This document shows positions 5,605 through 5,710 of a DNA stretch of 5,710 nt, piece by piece. The stretch spans positions 1 to 5,710 of the forward strand of contig UQXJ01000054.1 in the NCBI GenBank assembly GCA_900545015.1. The letters run 5' to 3'. Made by a program: the position numbers and the translations under genes. The notes beneath the pieces were generated by a model, which had not been told where the DNA came from, made no database searches, and saw nothing but the letters and a program-made list of their open reading frames with translations. This DNA is from an uncultured Mollicutes bacterium. Its GTDB lineage: Bacteria; Bacillota_I; Bacilli_A; RFN20; CAG-826. Numbering within the stretch: position 1 is the stretch's first letter; each line of letters begins with the position of its first letter.

Positions 5605-5637
5605 ATTAATACGATTAAATTATAGTTTTTATTGGAA
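5605..5637 (-). promoter_or_regulatory. Predicted autoregulated ECF promoter of the sigma operon
   Basis: On the minus strand: TTCCAATAA (5637-5629), 14 bp, TCGTATTAAT (5614-5605), the same two blocks at the same spacing as before the lipoprotein gene. The last base of the -10 block is 9 nt from the sigma ATG. The spacer contains TATAAT (5624-5619 on the minus strand), a perfect housekeeping -10 with a poor -35, which could give basal transcription. Autoregulation of an ECF operon is common and is the inference here. Confidence 0.82.
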
Positions 5638-5682
5638 TTAAAATAAAATTATTTAAAAAATCCTTTTTTGCAGTTGCGTGCT

Positions 5683-5710
5683 CTAAGTATCGATTTCATC
5701 GGTGTTTTTT
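5683..5710. other. Right-edge element: possible terminator hairpin or end of another gene
   Basis: On the + strand, CGAT (5691-5694) and ATCG (5698-5701) pair around TTC. The stem extends through A-T and G-T pairs outward to about 5685 and 5707, and a T-run reaches the window edge at 5710, so it resembles an intrinsic terminator. Read on the - strand, the same bases give an open frame ending in TAG (5685-5683), which could be the last eight codons of a gene beyond the edge (Asn-Thr-Asp-Glu-Ile-Asp-Thr at its end). The window stops too soon to choose. Confidence 0.25.

Noticed and set aside
5656..5670. Minus-strand AAAAAAGGATTTTTT, a possible terminator for a gene entering from the right.
   Set aside because: The stem is six A-T pairs with a 3-nt loop and no GC support; it is better explained by base composition.
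5661..5710. A tRNA or structured small RNA at the right edge.
   Set aside because: No cloverleaf, T-loop GTTCGA-type motif or CCA end can be found; only one wobble-rich hairpin is present.

Overview
The window is strongly A+T-rich and reads as a low-GC Bacillota chromosome segment, most likely an uncultured or lightly studied Bacilli-type lineage. This placement is an inference. It rests on a long-form, two-domain ribosome hibernation factor, purine-rich AAGGAG Shine-Dalgarno sites and A/T-dominated codon choice. UGA is a genuine stop for two genes while Trp is encoded by UGG, so this is the standard bacterial code and not the Mycoplasma/Spiroplasma code. No tRNA, rRNA, CRISPR array, insertion sequence or phage gene is visible, and no gene-free stretch exceeds 300 bases.

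Left half, + strand: after a short leader with a good extended -10 promoter comes hpf (168-725, ribosome hibernation), closed by a GNRA-loop terminator. Next is a HAD/Cof-type phosphatase (864-1688) with no Shine-Dalgarno sequence and a -10-like element only 6 nt before its ATG, so it may be leaderless. Then come two genes I cannot assign: a soluble, mostly helical 286-residue protein (1755-2615) and, 7 nt after it, a 136-residue protein with two membrane segments and a charged C-terminal helix (2623-3033). A perfect 12-bp bidirectional terminator (3037-3063) separates these from the right half.

Right half, - strand (read right to left): an ECF-type sigma factor (5595-5077) overlaps by 4 bases (ATGA) a single-pass membrane protein that is the likely anti-sigma factor (5080-4013). 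It is followed by a predicted lipoprotein (3951-3082). Two observations tie these three genes into one signalling module. First, the same bipartite promoter, TTCCAATAA - 14 nt - TCGTATTAAT, occurs with identical spacing just before the sigma gene and just before the lipoprotein gene. It is the best candidate for the recognition site of this sigma factor, giving an autoregulated switch with a lipoprotein target. Second, the outer part of the anti-sigma factor and the mature lipoprotein look like divergent copies of one beta-rich, Lys/Glu/Asn-rich domain.

A working model, which is inference: an envelope signal sensed by the outer domain releases the sigma factor, which fires its own operon and the lipoprotein. 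The lipoprotein, a relative of the sensor, may then feed back by sharing the same ligand or partner. I do not recognise this sigma/anti-sigma/lipoprotein set as a named system.
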